Assembly (NCBI GenBank): GCA_947625995.1
Contig: CANQQN010000027.1
Location: 1 to 13,758, forward strand
From: an uncultured Lachnospiraceae bacterium
Lineage (GTDB): Bacteria > Bacillota > Clostridia > Lachnospirales > Lachnospiraceae
Reading direction: 5' to 3'
DNA: 13,758 bases
Positions 1-7,380 of this stretch are shown piece after piece. The notes under the pieces are model-generated. The model saw only the letters and a list, made by a program, of their open reading frames with translations, was not told the DNA's origin and ran no database searches. Positions within the stretch are counted from its first letter, which is position 1; every line of letters begins with the position of its first letter. A program made the translations under genes and the position numbers.

Positions 1-870
1 TTGAAAGGGAAGCCGACCGTTACAAAGGACGGCAGGACTGTCCGCCTCTATGCCAACATCGGCAATGTGACGGAGACTGTCAGCGCGTTGGAGCATGACG
101 CGGAAGGCATCGGGCTGTTCAGGAGTGAGTTTCTTTATCTGGAGTCGAAAGGTCTGCCTACGGAGGAAGAGCAGTTTCAGGCTTACAAGAAGGCGGCGGA
201 AAATATGGCCGGCAAAAAGGTGATCATCCGGACGCTGGATATCGGCGCTGACAAAAAAGTGGATTATCTGCAGCTTCCTCAGGAGGAAAATCCGGCTATG
301 GGGTACCGGGCTATCCGGATTTGTCTGTCGGAGCCGGAGATCTTCCGGACTCAGCTGCGGGCGCTGCTTCGTGCCAGTGCTTTTGGAAACCTCTCCGTCA
401 TGTTCCCCATGATCATCTCTCTGTCGGAGGTGCTTCAGATCAAGGAATTGTTAAAAGAGATTAAGGCGGAGCTTCGGGAAAAGAATATTGCCTACAAGGA
501 TGTGGAGATTGGCATCATGATTGAGACGCCGGCGGCAGTGGTGATCAGCGACCGGCTTGCAAAAGAGGTGGATTTTTTCAGCATCGGCACCAACGATCTG
601 ACCCAGTATATGCTTGCCATCGACCGCCAGAACCCAAGGCTGGACGAGTTTTACGACCCTCACCATCCGGCGGTGCTGAAGGCTATAGAGACCGTGATCA
701 AAAACGGTCACGCAGAGGGCGTTTGGGTCGGTATCTGTGGAGAGCTTGCAGCGGACACTTCCCTGACAAAAACATTCGTGGAAATGGGAATCGATGAACT
801 GAGTGTGGCCCCTTCTTTTATCCTGCCGGTGAGAGAAGCGGTAAGAGAGATTGAAAGTAAGAAAGACTGA
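1..870 (+). CDS. ptsI: PTS Enzyme I (phosphoenolpyruvate-protein phosphotransferase), C-terminal part
   Basis: Enzyme I takes phosphate from PEP and passes it to HPr, the first step of sugar uptake by the phosphotransferase system in the cytoplasm. The window holds 289 residues of a protein usually about 540-575 long, so the N-terminal HPr-binding and phospho-His domains lie upstream; the TTG at base 1 is only the window edge. What remains is the PEP-binding TIM barrel and dimerisation domain. Visible motifs (numbering within the fragment): GLFRSEFLY (Arg41) and RTLDIGADK (Arg77) matching PEP-binding arginines, IETPAA (Glu175) and GTNDLTQY (Asp199) matching the Mg ligands, and GICGELA with the catalytic Cys246. 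The frame is intact to a TGA stop and is followed by a hairpin terminator. ptsH would normally lie just upstream, but that is not visible here. Family assignment is very secure. Confidence 0.97.
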   Translation: MKGKPTVTKDGRTVRLYANIGNVTETVSALEHDAEGIGLFRSEFLYLESKGLPTEEEQFQAYKKAAENMAGKKVIIRTLDIGADKKVDYLQLPQEENPAMGYRAIRICLSEPEIFRTQLRALLRASAFGNLSVMFPMIISLSEVLQIKELLKEIKAELREKNIAYKDVEIGIMIETPAAVVISDRLAKEVDFFSIGTNDLTQYMLAIDRQNPRLDEFYDPHHPAVLKAIETVIKNGHAEGVWVGICGELAADTSLTKTFVEMGIDELSVAPSFILPVREAVREIESKKD

Positions 871-898
871 ATAAGTAAAAACCGGATCAATAAAATCA

Positions 899-936
899 GA
901 CAGGCAGCGCCTTGCAGATGAGGGCTGCCTGTTTTG
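899..936. terminator. Hairpin terminator between convergent ptsI and M56 gene
   Basis: Arms CAGGCAGC (901-908) and GCTGCCTG (924-931) are exact complements, with a roughly 15-nt loop that can partly pair further, followed by TTTT on the plus strand. Read on the minus strand, the stem is followed by a T-rich stretch (TCTGATTTTATT), so it could also stop transcription of the M56 gene, whose stop codon lies about 30 bases away. The T-tract on the plus side is short. Confidence 0.7.
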
Positions 937-964
937 CGTACAAAGAGCGGCGAGGCGCCTGGCT

Positions 965-2353
965 TCAGTACAATCTGATCCCTACAATAACGGCGTCTTC
1001 CGGATCAAAATAGTCGTTCATATTGCTGCTGAAGCCGCTTGCCATGAAAGTTTCATAGTAGGAAAGGTTCTTTTTGTTGCTTAGTACATAAAAGGTGGTG
1101 TCTTTGGCCGCGTTTCCCTGTCTTCCGGTAATCGCCAGTCTGTATTGATAAGTATATCCCTCCGCATGCCAGAGACCGTCGTCTGTCTGAAAATGGGTTT
1201 TGGAGATCACAGGTTCATGGTCGTCAAATGTTTGATCGATCTGCGCCTCCGGCGTTTTTTCGTAGATGACGGAAGCGCGTTCGCCGATCATTTCCTGCGT
1301 AATCGTTCCTTCCGGCTGGAAAGGCTCTTTTGCTCCCGCAGATGCAGGCGTTTGCAAAGCAGTATCTTCTGTAATGTTGTTTCCGCCGTTTTCAGCGACA
1401 GGATCCACTGAGGTATCCTTCGGATCTGTCAGAAAGCAGACTGCAACAACAATACAGGCGGCTGTGGCGGCGATCATAACCCAGAAAGCCGGTTTTTTAT
1501 AGTTTAGCACGGATCTGATCCTGCTTTTTATCCCATTCTCCCCGAAAGCCAGAGGACAGGCGGAGACGGCGTTTCTTTTTATGCTGCAGGTGAGCAGCGT
1601 CTGCGCGTAATCGGCACGTTTATCGGTATCCCATGCTTTTATGATCTTTTCATCACATGCAAATTCAATATCCCTGCAAAAAAGAAGATAGGCAAGCCAC
1701 ATCAGCGGATGAAACCAGTAGACCGCAAACAGCAGGAACCCAAGAGGCTTCCACCAGTGATCTTTGCGCCGGATATGCGCCTGCTCGTGGGCGATGATCA
1801 GCGCCATATCTGCTTCGTTTATGCGAAAAGGCAGATAGATTTTCGGCCGCACGATGCCAAGGACAAAAGGAGAGACAACGGTTTCACACTGGTATATATT
1901 TTCACGGAGCAATACTGCCGCGCGTACTTTCCCATAAAGCCGCAGGCAACTGACCGCGGCCCACACAAGCAGGAGGACAACACCGGCTGCCCAGACGCAG
2001 GAAAGGACCGGGATCCATATCTGCAGAGGATTCGCGCTATCTTTAGGAGAAGGGGCAGAAAAATGGCTGCGCGCAGTATTTACGGCGTTGTTCAGAAAAG
2101 CGATCCCCGTATGGATCTCCAAAGAACTGTCCGTCAGGATATGGGGATTTACTGTTTCCGCGCTGGGGATCAGGCTCACCGGACTTTTCACAGAGAAGGG
2201 GCAGATCAGCCGCAGGGCTACAATGGCCCAGAAAAGCATGGTGATCCATTTTGGCGCTTTTCTGAACAGAAGACGCAGCAGCAGTACTGTCAGGATCAGC
2301 CAGCCTGCCGACAGACTTTTGTTGACGATCTGTAAAAATAATGCGGACATCAT
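965..2353 (-). CDS. M56-family (BlaR1-type) membrane zinc metalloprotease with unrecognised sensor domain
   Basis: This is a 462-residue integral-membrane protease of the BlaR1/MecR1 type. Members sense an extracellular signal and trigger inactivation of a partner BlaI-type repressor. Visible elements: hydrophobic segments near residues 4-30, 36-53, 111-137, 203-225 and 289-308; the conserved SPFVLGIVRPKIYLP stretch at 161-175; zinc motif HEQAH at 189-193 with a downstream acidic FACDEK motif at 231-236; and LAFGENGIKSRI at 269-280. After the last membrane segment only about 150 residues follow. The first part is Thr/Gly/Pro-rich, and no STxK or KTG penicillin-binding motifs are seen, so it is shorter than classical BlaR1 (about 585-600) and probably does not bind beta-lactams. 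ATG at 2353 overlaps the repressor's TGA (ATGA) and follows GGAAAGGAG; a second ATG one codon later is equally possible. The signal and target genes cannot be read from the sequence. Confidence 0.88.
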   Translation of the reverse strand: MMSALFLQIVNKSLSAGWLILTVLLLRLLFRKAPKWITMLFWAIVALRLICPFSVKSPVSLIPSAETVNPHILTDSSLEIHTGIAFLNNAVNTARSHFSAPSPKDSANPLQIWIPVLSCVWAAGVVLLLVWAAVSCLRLYGKVRAAVLLRENIYQCETVVSPFVLGIVRPKIYLPFRINEADMALIIAHEQAHIRRKDHWWKPLGFLLFAVYWFHPLMWLAYLLFCRDIEFACDEKIIKAWDTDKRADYAQTLLTCSIKRNAVSACPLAFGENGIKSRIRSVLNYKKPAFWVMIAATAACIVVAVCFLTDPKDTSVDPVAENGGNNITEDTALQTPASAGAKEPFQPEGTITQEMIGERASVIYEKTPEAQIDQTFDDHEPVISKTHFQTDDGLWHAEGYTYQYRLAITGRQGNAAKDTTFYVLSNKKNLSYYETFMASGFSSNMNDYFDPEDAVIVGIRLY

Positions 2354-2718
2354 AAATCTCCTTTCCTGCAGTGGTCGATCATTTGTTGGATCTCGTCGAT
2401 CTGGGCGTCTGAGAGCTTCTGGTGTTTTGTGAAAGCGGCAATAAACGCCGGCAGGGAACCTTCAAAGGTTTTTTCTACCATTTCTTCAATCTGCGCTGCC
2501 TGCACGTTTTCTTTGCTCACCAGAGATGTGACAATGGTGTCTTCATTTTTCAGCACGCCCCGCTGGGACAGGCGTTTGATCACCGTATAGGTAGTCGTAG
2601 GCTTCCAGCCAAGCTGTTCTTTGCAGAGCTTTACCAGATCGCCGCTTTTGACCGGTTCATGTTCCCATAGGATCAGGCAAAATCGATATTCACTTTCATA
2701 GATTTTAGGCGTATCCAT
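2350..2718 (-). CDS. BlaI/MecI-family transcriptional repressor
   Basis: A 122-residue winged-helix repressor, the usual family length. The N-terminal DNA-binding domain (about residues 5-70) carries the family-typical ILWEHEPVKSGDL stretch and the recognition-helix region TTTYTVIKRLSQRG. The C-terminal helices (about 75-120) resemble the dimerisation part where BlaI proteins are cleaved on induction. Start ATG at 2718 follows AAAGGAG at a normal distance, and the stop overlaps the protease start by four bases, so the two are translationally coupled. A perfect palindrome overlaps the core promoter just upstream, which strongly suggests autorepression. No beta-lactamase or PBP2a gene is present in the window, so the regulon beyond this operon is unknown. 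Confidence 0.93.
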   Translation of the reverse strand: MDTPKIYESEYRFCLILWEHEPVKSGDLVKLCKEQLGWKPTTTYTVIKRLSQRGVLKNEDTIVTSLVSKENVQAAQIEEMVEKTFEGSLPAFIAAFTKHQKLSDAQIDEIQQMIDHCRKGDL

Positions 2719-2747
2719 AAACAGCGCTCCTTTCTCTCTAATGCAGT

Positions 2748-2789
2748 AGAGTATATAGATACTCTAATATATTAGAGTATAATTGTCAA
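2748..2789 (-). promoter_or_regulatory. Promoter and palindromic operator of the BlaI/M56 operon
   Basis: On the minus strand, TTGACA (2789-2784) is a perfect -35 box, followed after 17 bases by TAGAGT (2766-2761) as a 4/6 match to a -10 box. Positions 2759-2780 form a perfect 22-bp palindrome with arms ATACTCTAATA/TATTAGAGTAT, covering most of the spacer and the -10. A further AGAGTAT half-site (2748-2754) makes a second, imperfect dyad with 2759-2765, giving three half-sites in a row. A repressor bound here would block RNA polymerase, fitting BlaI-type autoregulation. The binding protein is inferred from position, not shown. Confidence 0.75.
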
Positions 2790-2828
2790 GTCCTTTTTCG
2801 GCGTCACGTTTCCTTCTGTATTTTGTGT

Positions 2829-2855
2829 TCTAATTTTGGACGGGCCTCATATATT
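2829..2855 (+). promoter_or_regulatory. Possible sigma-E-type promoter for the spoIIIA operon
   Basis: CATATATT (2848-2855) matches 7 of 8 positions of the sigma-E -10 consensus CATACANT. TCTAATT (2829-2835) is a weak candidate -35 about 12 bases upstream. In Bacillus subtilis the spoIIIA operon is transcribed by sigma-E in the mother cell, which motivates the call. The same bases sit inside a short inverted repeat CCTCA-TATAT-TGAGG (2845-2859). The -35 match is poor, so the call is tentative. Confidence 0.35.
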
Positions 2856-2888
2856 GAGGTAAAAGACCATTGAAAAGGGGAGAGCAGG

Positions 2889-3836
2889 ATGAAAAAAAGA
2901 GAGGAGATCTTACGGATCCTTGGTCCGGGCGTCCGCCGGATTCTGGAGAAAGCAGATCCGGATACAGAGAAGCTGCAGGAGATCCGCCTTCGGGTGGGCG
3001 GTCCCCTTCTGATCGTTTGTAAAGGGAGAGAGTATGCTCTGACGGCAGAGGGAAATATGGCTGAAACCATCAGGCAGGCATATGTGGTGACGGAGCAGGA
3101 TTTCAAAGAGACTCTGCAGATCGTATCCTCCCACTCTCTGTACGCTTTCGAGGATGAGGTGAAACAGGGCTTCCTGACGGTAAACGGCGGACACAGGGTG
3201 GGGATCGCAGGCAGGGCCATTCTGGAAAAGGGAAGGGTCAAAAGCTTTAAATACATTACCTGCATGAATATTCGCGTGGCGCATGAGGTCACCGGCTGCG
3301 CAGGATTGGTGATGCCCTATGTGACAGAAAACGGACATGCATGCAGCAGCCTGATTATTTCACCGCCCCGCTGTGGGAAAACAACCCTTTTGCGGGACAT
3401 GATCCGTCAGTTTTCCAACGGTACGGAGAGGATCCGCGGGCAGACGGTCGGCGTCGTGGACGAGCGCTCTGAGATCGGCGGTTGTTATATGGGAATCCCT
3501 CAGAATGATGTGGGAGCCCGTACGGATATTCTGGATTGCTGTCCAAAGGCGGAGGGGATGATGTTGTTGATCCGTTCGATGGCGCCGGATATTGTAGCTG
3601 TGGATGAGATCGGGGATGAGCGTGACGCAGATGCTTTGTTTTCCGTAGTTCACTGCGGCTGCCGACTTCTGGCGACAGTTCACGGAAGCTCTCTTGAGGA
3701 AGTCAGAAGTAAGCCTTTTTTTGCGAAACTGATCAACGGCGGCGTATTTGATCGGTTTGTCCTGCTTTCCGAAAGGCGGATGGGGCAATTGAAAGCGGTG
3801 TATGACGGCGGCGGCAGTCTGCTGTATCAAAGATAA
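2889..3836 (+). CDS. spoIIIAA: Stage III sporulation protein AA (ATPase)
   Basis: SpoIIIAA is the cytoplasmic ATPase of the SpoIIIA-SpoIIQ complex, related to secretion and pilus-type ATPases, acting from the mother cell during spore formation. The 315 residues match the usual length (about 307 in B. subtilis). Visible motifs: a P-loop SPPRCGKTT at 158-166, where Ser replaces the first Gly of the textbook GxxxxGKT; Asp/Glu-containing DERSEIGG at 191-198; and a Walker B-like DIVAVDEIGDE at 234-244, followed by ATVHGSS at 262-268. The N-terminal part (about 1-135) is the domain that engages partner proteins in this family. ATG at 2889 follows AGGGGAG at good spacing. It is the first gene of an eight-gene operon, with spoIIIAB beginning 17 bases after its stop. 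Confidence 0.97.
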   Translation: MKKREEILRILGPGVRRILEKADPDTEKLQEIRLRVGGPLLIVCKGREYALTAEGNMAETIRQAYVVTEQDFKETLQIVSSHSLYAFEDEVKQGFLTVNGGHRVGIAGRAILEKGRVKSFKYITCMNIRVAHEVTGCAGLVMPYVTENGHACSSLIISPPRCGKTTLLRDMIRQFSNGTERIRGQTVGVVDERSEIGGCYMGIPQNDVGARTDILDCCPKAEGMMLLIRSMAPDIVAVDEIGDERDADALFSVVHCGCRLLATVHGSSLEEVRSKPFFAKLINGGVFDRFVLLSERRMGQLKAVYDGGGSLLYQR

Positions 3837-3853
3837 TAAATGGGGGGAGGACT

Positions 3854-4372
3854 ATGCTGAAAATTTTGGGCGCACTGTTGCTCTGCCTGTCCGGCAGCGC
3901 TTATGGATTTTGCCTTGCCGGGGAATTAAAGGACAAGGTCCGGCTGTTGGAAGAATTGAACCGGTGCCTCCTTGTGGTTCGTGGTGAGATCAGGTTTGCA
4001 AACGCCTCCCTTCCGGAAGCATTCGGCACCATAAAGCACCGAGTAGGAGCGCCTTTCGGAGAACTGTTCGGCAAGGTGGGAGACACACTTTTGGAGACGC
4101 CGGATATGCTTCTTTCGGATGTATGGGAGAAGCAGGTAAGGCAACAGTTTGAAAAAAGCGTGTTTTCCAAAGAAGAACTGGACTGGCTGTGCGCTATTTG
4201 CGGACAACTGGGCTACCTTGACAGGGAGATGCAGCTGAATACCATTCAGATGATCATGGAACAGCTTGCGCTGCGAGAGAAGGAGGCGCGCGCAAAGCTT
4301 GCGGACAACGCAAAAGTTTACCGCTGCATAGGAACCATGTGCGGAATACTGGTGGCGCTGCTGCTGATATGA
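3854..4372 (+). CDS. spoIIIAB: Stage III sporulation protein AB
   Basis: SpoIIIAB is a small membrane protein of the mother-cell side of the SpoIIIA complex, resembling GspF-type inner-membrane platform proteins and likely partnering the SpoIIIAA ATPase. The product is 172 residues, nearly identical in length to B. subtilis SpoIIIAB (171). A hydrophobic N-terminal segment (about residues 3-20) and a C-terminal one (about 156-172) flank a mainly helical, charged cytoplasmic-type middle with the family-typical RGEIRFANASLPEAF and late EKEARAKLADNAKVYR stretches. The start at 3854 is preceded by GGGGGAGG. spoIIIAC starts 13 bases after the stop. Confidence 0.95.
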   Translation: MLKILGALLLCLSGSAYGFCLAGELKDKVRLLEELNRCLLVVRGEIRFANASLPEAFGTIKHRVGAPFGELFGKVGDTLLETPDMLLSDVWEKQVRQQFEKSVFSKEELDWLCAICGQLGYLDREMQLNTIQMIMEQLALREKEARAKLADNAKVYRCIGTMCGILVALLLI

Positions 4373-4385
4373 CAGGAGGCTTTCA

Positions 4386-4580
4386 ATGAGTGTAACGATT
4401 ATATTTAAGATTGCGGCGGTGGGAATCCTGATTTCCGTACTCAGTCAGGTGCTGAAGCACAGCGGAAGGGACGATCAGGCATTTCTGGCAAGCCTTGCAG
4501 GTCTTGTGCTGGTGTTGTTTTGGATACTGCCCTATATTTATCAGTTGTTTGAAACAGTACAGAAGCTGTTTGCCCTGTAA
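4386..4580 (+). CDS. spoIIIAC: Stage III sporulation protein AC
   Basis: A 64-residue protein that is mostly two hydrophobic segments (about 4-24 and 32-54) joined by a short polar turn, KHSGRDDQAF. Length and pattern match SpoIIIAC (about 68 residues in B. subtilis), a membrane component of the SpoIIIA mother-cell/forespore channel. ATG at 4386 follows AGGAGG (4374-4379), a strong ribosome site. Unlike the other junctions in the operon, it is followed by an 88-base gap before spoIIIAD. Confidence 0.94.
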   Translation: MSVTIIFKIAAVGILISVLSQVLKHSGRDDQAFLASLAGLVLVLFWILPYIYQLFETVQKLFAL

Positions 4581-4668
4581 CGGGTCTCTATAATGGCTGC
4601 GGTTATATAGTATGGGCTGTTTTGTCCGGTATGTATTCAGAATGTTTTCCGGAAAGAGGTGATCAAAG
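4581..4668 (+). other. 88-base intra-operon gap between spoIIIAC and spoIIIAD
   Basis: No coding sequence is evident. The gap holds a weak dyad CTATA...TATAG and a 10-bp palindrome TTTCCGGAAA (4646-4655) immediately upstream of the AGGTGAT ribosome site of spoIIIAD (4657-4663). A local hairpin there could affect initiation of spoIIIAD. No T-tract follows, so it is not a terminator. Confidence 0.4.
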
Positions 4669-5052
4669 GTGACAATCATCAAAATTGCGGTGATCGGCGT
4701 GATCGGCGTGCTTCTTGCCGCCCAATTAAAGGAAACCAAATCTGCCCATGGCGTGCACCTTTCGCTGGCTACCGGCCTTGTCATCTGCGCATGGACTGTC
4801 AGCAGGCTTGAATCGGTGCTTACTATGGTGGACAAGATACAGAGTCTGGTGTCCATCAACACGGCGTACATCATGACGCTGGTGAAGATGCTGGGAATCA
4901 CTTATGTTTCTGATTTCGGCGCGGGCCTTTGTAAGGATGCGGGGCATAGTGTGGTGGCTCATCAGATTGAAATATTTGGAAAGGTATCCATTCTCGCGTT
5001 GAGCATGCCGGTAATCACCGCTTTGATAGAGACCATAGAGAGACTGCTTTGA
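4669..5052 (+). CDS. spoIIIAD: Stage III sporulation protein AD
   Basis: A 127-residue membrane protein paralogous in style to SpoIIIAC; family members are about 130 residues. Hydrophobic segments lie near residues 2-18, 30-46 and 100-125. The central part contains the family-like stretches NTAYIMTLVKMLGITYV and FGAGLCKDAGHSVVAHQIEIFGK. It is an integral component of the SpoIIIA complex in the mother-cell membrane. Translation starts at GTG (4669) behind a long Shine-Dalgarno region GGAAAGAGGTGATC, and no in-frame ATG near the N-terminus competes. A 64-base spacer separates it from spoIIIAE. Confidence 0.95.
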   Translation: MTIIKIAVIGVIGVLLAAQLKETKSAHGVHLSLATGLVICAWTVSRLESVLTMVDKIQSLVSINTAYIMTLVKMLGITYVSDFGAGLCKDAGHSVVAHQIEIFGKVSILALSMPVITALIETIERLL

Positions 5053-5116
5053 CAGGTGCACGGATCTTGCCGGCATAATGTTCGGATCAGGGATGCAGTG
5101 AAGAGTGGAGGTAATC

Positions 5117-6274
5117 ATGAAAAAATGGCTGAAGTTCAGTTGCGGTATTCTCTTGGTCTTTTGTCTGATCTATGCAGAGCAAAGACTTACCTGTGGGCAG
5201 GAAAAGGAACTTGAAATACAGACGGAAGAACTGCCCCAGACAGATTATTCCGAACTGGATGAAGCTATGGAGGAAGCTTTGGGAACAGACAAGCTTTCCT
5301 TTAAAGAGCTTGCGGAGGGGCTTGCGTCGGGAAAATTCAGGCTGAATATGGAATTTTTGAAAGAATTGTTAGAACGGGGCGTTTTCGGCGATCTGAACGG
5401 TGCGGGAAAGGTTCTGTCGCAGATTCTGGTACTGGCGATACTGTCGGCGCTGTTCACGATGATATCCTCTGTGTTTGGCAATGCGCAGGTGTCGGACATC
5501 AGCTTTTATGTCGTATTTCTGATCCTCCTTGTTTTGCTGGTCAGTTCCTTTGGAAGGGCGTCCCAAACAGCGCTTGGAACGATTGAAAAGCTGCTTATGT
5601 TTGTGAAGGTGATGATGCCCGCATATATGCTCATTGTGGCTGCTGCCGGAGGCGGCACCACAGCGGTGATCTTCTATGAGTTTTTTCTCTTTCTCGTGTT
5701 TGTGGTGGACTGGCTTGTGGTCAGGCTCTTGATCCCGCTTATCCATGTATACGTGGTGCTGGGGGTAGTCAACCATATCTCCAAAGAAGATCTGTTTTCC
5801 AAAACCGCAGGGCTGATCAAAACGTTGATCCAGTGGTTTTTAAAGACGGTGATCGGTCTTGTTATTGGATTTCAATTGATTCAAGGTCTGGTGGCTCCAT
5901 TTATCGACAGTTTCAAGTCGGCAGCCATTCATAAGACGTTGATGTCCATACCGGGGGTGGGAAACGCCATCAACGGAGTGACGGAAATGGCGATCGGTGC
6001 CGCCATTCTCATCAAAAACGGGATGGGCGCGGCAGCCCTGATCGTCCTTGTACTGATATGCCTTGCCCCGGTAGTAAATCTTGGCGGCTATGTACTGTTG
6101 TTCCAGTTTTCCGGGGCCCTGATCCAGCCTGTGGCGGACAAGCGCATCCAGAAATGTGTAGGATATGTACGGGAAGGGACCTCCTTGCTCATGCGCACGC
6201 TGATGATCACCTGTTTTTTATTTCTGCTGACAGTGGCGGTGCTCACCGCTTCCACAAACGGAGGCATGGGTTAG
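5117..6274 (+). CDS. spoIIIAE: Stage III sporulation protein AE
   Basis: SpoIIIAE is the largest polytopic membrane protein of the SpoIIIA complex and probably part of its transport core. I place the start at ATG 5117 (385 residues), behind GTGGAGGT, in preference to the in-frame GTG at 5105, which overlaps that ribosome site. The first about 22 residues (KKWLKFSCGILLVFCLIYA) look like a signal peptide, followed by an acidic region to about residue 90. Several hydrophobic segments then run to the C-terminus, including VLSQILVLAILSALF, FYVVFLILLVLLV, AVIFYEFFLFLVFVV and the last TLMITCFLFLLTVAVL. Length is close to B. subtilis SpoIIIAE (about 399). spoIIIAF begins 12 bases downstream. Confidence 0.96.
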   Translation: MKKWLKFSCGILLVFCLIYAEQRLTCGQEKELEIQTEELPQTDYSELDEAMEEALGTDKLSFKELAEGLASGKFRLNMEFLKELLERGVFGDLNGAGKVLSQILVLAILSALFTMISSVFGNAQVSDISFYVVFLILLVLLVSSFGRASQTALGTIEKLLMFVKVMMPAYMLIVAAAGGGTTAVIFYEFFLFLVFVVDWLVVRLLIPLIHVYVVLGVVNHISKEDLFSKTAGLIKTLIQWFLKTVIGLVIGFQLIQGLVAPFIDSFKSAAIHKTLMSIPGVGNAINGVTEMAIGAAILIKNGMGAAALIVLVLICLAPVVNLGGYVLLFQFSGALIQPVADKRIQKCVGYVREGTSLLMRTLMITCFLFLLTVAVLTASTNGGMG

Positions 6275-6286
6275 GAGGGTGATGTT

Positions 6287-6805
6287 TTGACAGCGTCTAT
6301 TTTACAATGGGTACGCACGATCGTAATCTATCTTATCCTTGTATCGGCAGTTATGCATGTGCTGCCCGATAATCAGTACAAAAAATATGTGCAGTTGTTT
6401 GTGGGCCTGCTTTTGATCCTGATTGTGGTGGGCCCGGTGGGAGAAGCTTTCAGCGGTGGGCATCTGGTGGAAACATTGTATCAGAAAGCGGTGCAATGGC
6501 AGGAGGATCAGGAACGGGACAGGGTGCTGGAACAGATCGATGAGACCGGAAGAGCAACGCTTTTGGATTCCTATGAAAGAGCCGTCGAAGAACGGCTTGC
6601 GGAACAGGTCAAAAACGAAGGCTATCAGGAGGAGCAGATTCAAGCAAAGCTGACAGAAGACGGTATTGACAGTATCACGCTGGCGCTTCGGCCCTTGGCA
6701 AGGACAGATCGGGAAGCAAAAAAACAGGAAGAAAAAAGACTTGGGGAACTTTTGGCGGAAATCTACGGGATATCCCCGGAAAAAATCAATATTAAGATCA
6801 GGTAG
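6287..6805 (+). CDS. spoIIIAF: Stage III sporulation protein AF
   Basis: A 172-residue protein with two N-terminal membrane segments (about residues 8-26 and 33-52) and a charged soluble domain (about 60-172), predicted extracytoplasmic, in the space between mother cell and forespore. SpoIIIAF carries a ring-building-type domain in B. subtilis (206 residues there). The start is TTG at 6287, placed by the strong AGGAGGGTGAT site (6273-6283) that overlaps the end of spoIIIAE; the nearby ATG at 6282 is in another frame and closes at once. The stop is at 6805, with spoIIIAG beginning within ten bases. Confidence 0.94.
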   Translation: MTASILQWVRTIVIYLILVSAVMHVLPDNQYKKYVQLFVGLLLILIVVGPVGEAFSGGHLVETLYQKAVQWQEDQERDRVLEQIDETGRATLLDSYERAVEERLAEQVKNEGYQEEQIQAKLTEDGIDSITLALRPLARTDREAKKQEEKRLGELLAEIYGISPEKINIKIR

Positions 6806-6814
6806 GTGCCGTCT

Positions 6815-7378
6815 ATGAAATGGAAAGGGTTTCCGAATATAAAAAAGGAGCAGATCATCGTTGTGTTCATCATCGGACTATTGCTTATGGTGATCGCACT
6901 TCCGGAGAAAAAAAGCAAAGGAACTACAGACTCCGCGCAGAGCAGAACAGAAGGCCGGACAGAGGATGAGACAGTTTCGGGAACCACAGAGGATGAGGAA
7001 TACGGCGAATATCTGGAACGCAGGCTGGAGGAATGTCTGTCCCAGATGGAGGGGGCAGGAAAAGTGCAGGTGTTCGTCACCCTGAAATCATCTACGGAAA
7101 AGATCGTAGCGAAGGACAGAACATCCTCAAAGACCCTTTCCGGGGATGAGGAGACGGAGACTGACAGCGAGACGGGGGAAGAGACAGTCTATCAGGATGT
7201 GGAAGCAGGCTCCGTTCCTTATGTGGTAAAGGAGGTTTCTCCGGCTGTGAAAGGGGTGTTGGTAGTAGCGCAGGGCGGGGACGATCCGGTTGTAAAACAA
7301 AAGATATCTGATGCGGTGATGGCATTATTTTCTATTGAATCGCATAAGATTACGGTAGTAAGGATGAAGGAAGGGTGA
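6815..7378 (+). CDS. spoIIIAG: Stage III sporulation protein AG
   Basis: SpoIIIAG forms a large ring in the intermembrane space during engulfment in B. subtilis. The likely start is ATG 6815 (187 residues; B. subtilis about 229). An in-frame GTG at 6806 directly abuts the spoIIIAF stop and overlaps the weak AGGTAGGTG ribosome site, so it is less likely. One membrane segment (about residues 13-30, IIVVFIIGLLLMVIALP) is followed by an acidic Thr/Glu-rich linker. A ring-building-type domain comes next, including LEECLSQMEGAGKVQVFVTL and, after a second acidic insertion, VPYVVKEVSPAVKGVLVVAQ and a C-terminal helix DAVMALFSIESHKITVV. The acidic insertion inside the domain is typical of this family. 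Confidence 0.95.
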   Translation: MKWKGFPNIKKEQIIVVFIIGLLLMVIALPEKKSKGTTDSAQSRTEGRTEDETVSGTTEDEEYGEYLERRLEECLSQMEGAGKVQVFVTLKSSTEKIVAKDRTSSKTLSGDEETETDSETGEETVYQDVEAGSVPYVVKEVSPAVKGVLVVAQGGDDPVVKQKISDAVMALFSIESHKITVVRMKEG

Positions 7379-7380
7379 GC

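Noticed and set aside
1..3. TTG at base 1 as the true start of ptsI
   Set aside because: The protein lacks the whole N-terminal half of Enzyme I, so the window edge cuts the gene.
1709..2335. 208-residue plus-strand open frame inside the M56 protease gene
   Set aside because: The composition is Arg/Gln/Pro-rich shadow coding, and the opposite strand has HEQAH and other M56 motifs in frame.
2804..3292. Minus-strand open frame over the start of spoIIIAA
   Set aside because: Ser/Arg-rich antisense of a conserved gene, with no domain and no need for it.
3360..3388. Ser in place of the first Gly of the SpoIIIAA P-loop as a loss-of-function sign
   Set aside because: The rest of the P-loop (GKTT) and Walker B are intact, and from memory SPPxxGKTT is a normal variant of clostridial SpoIIIAA.
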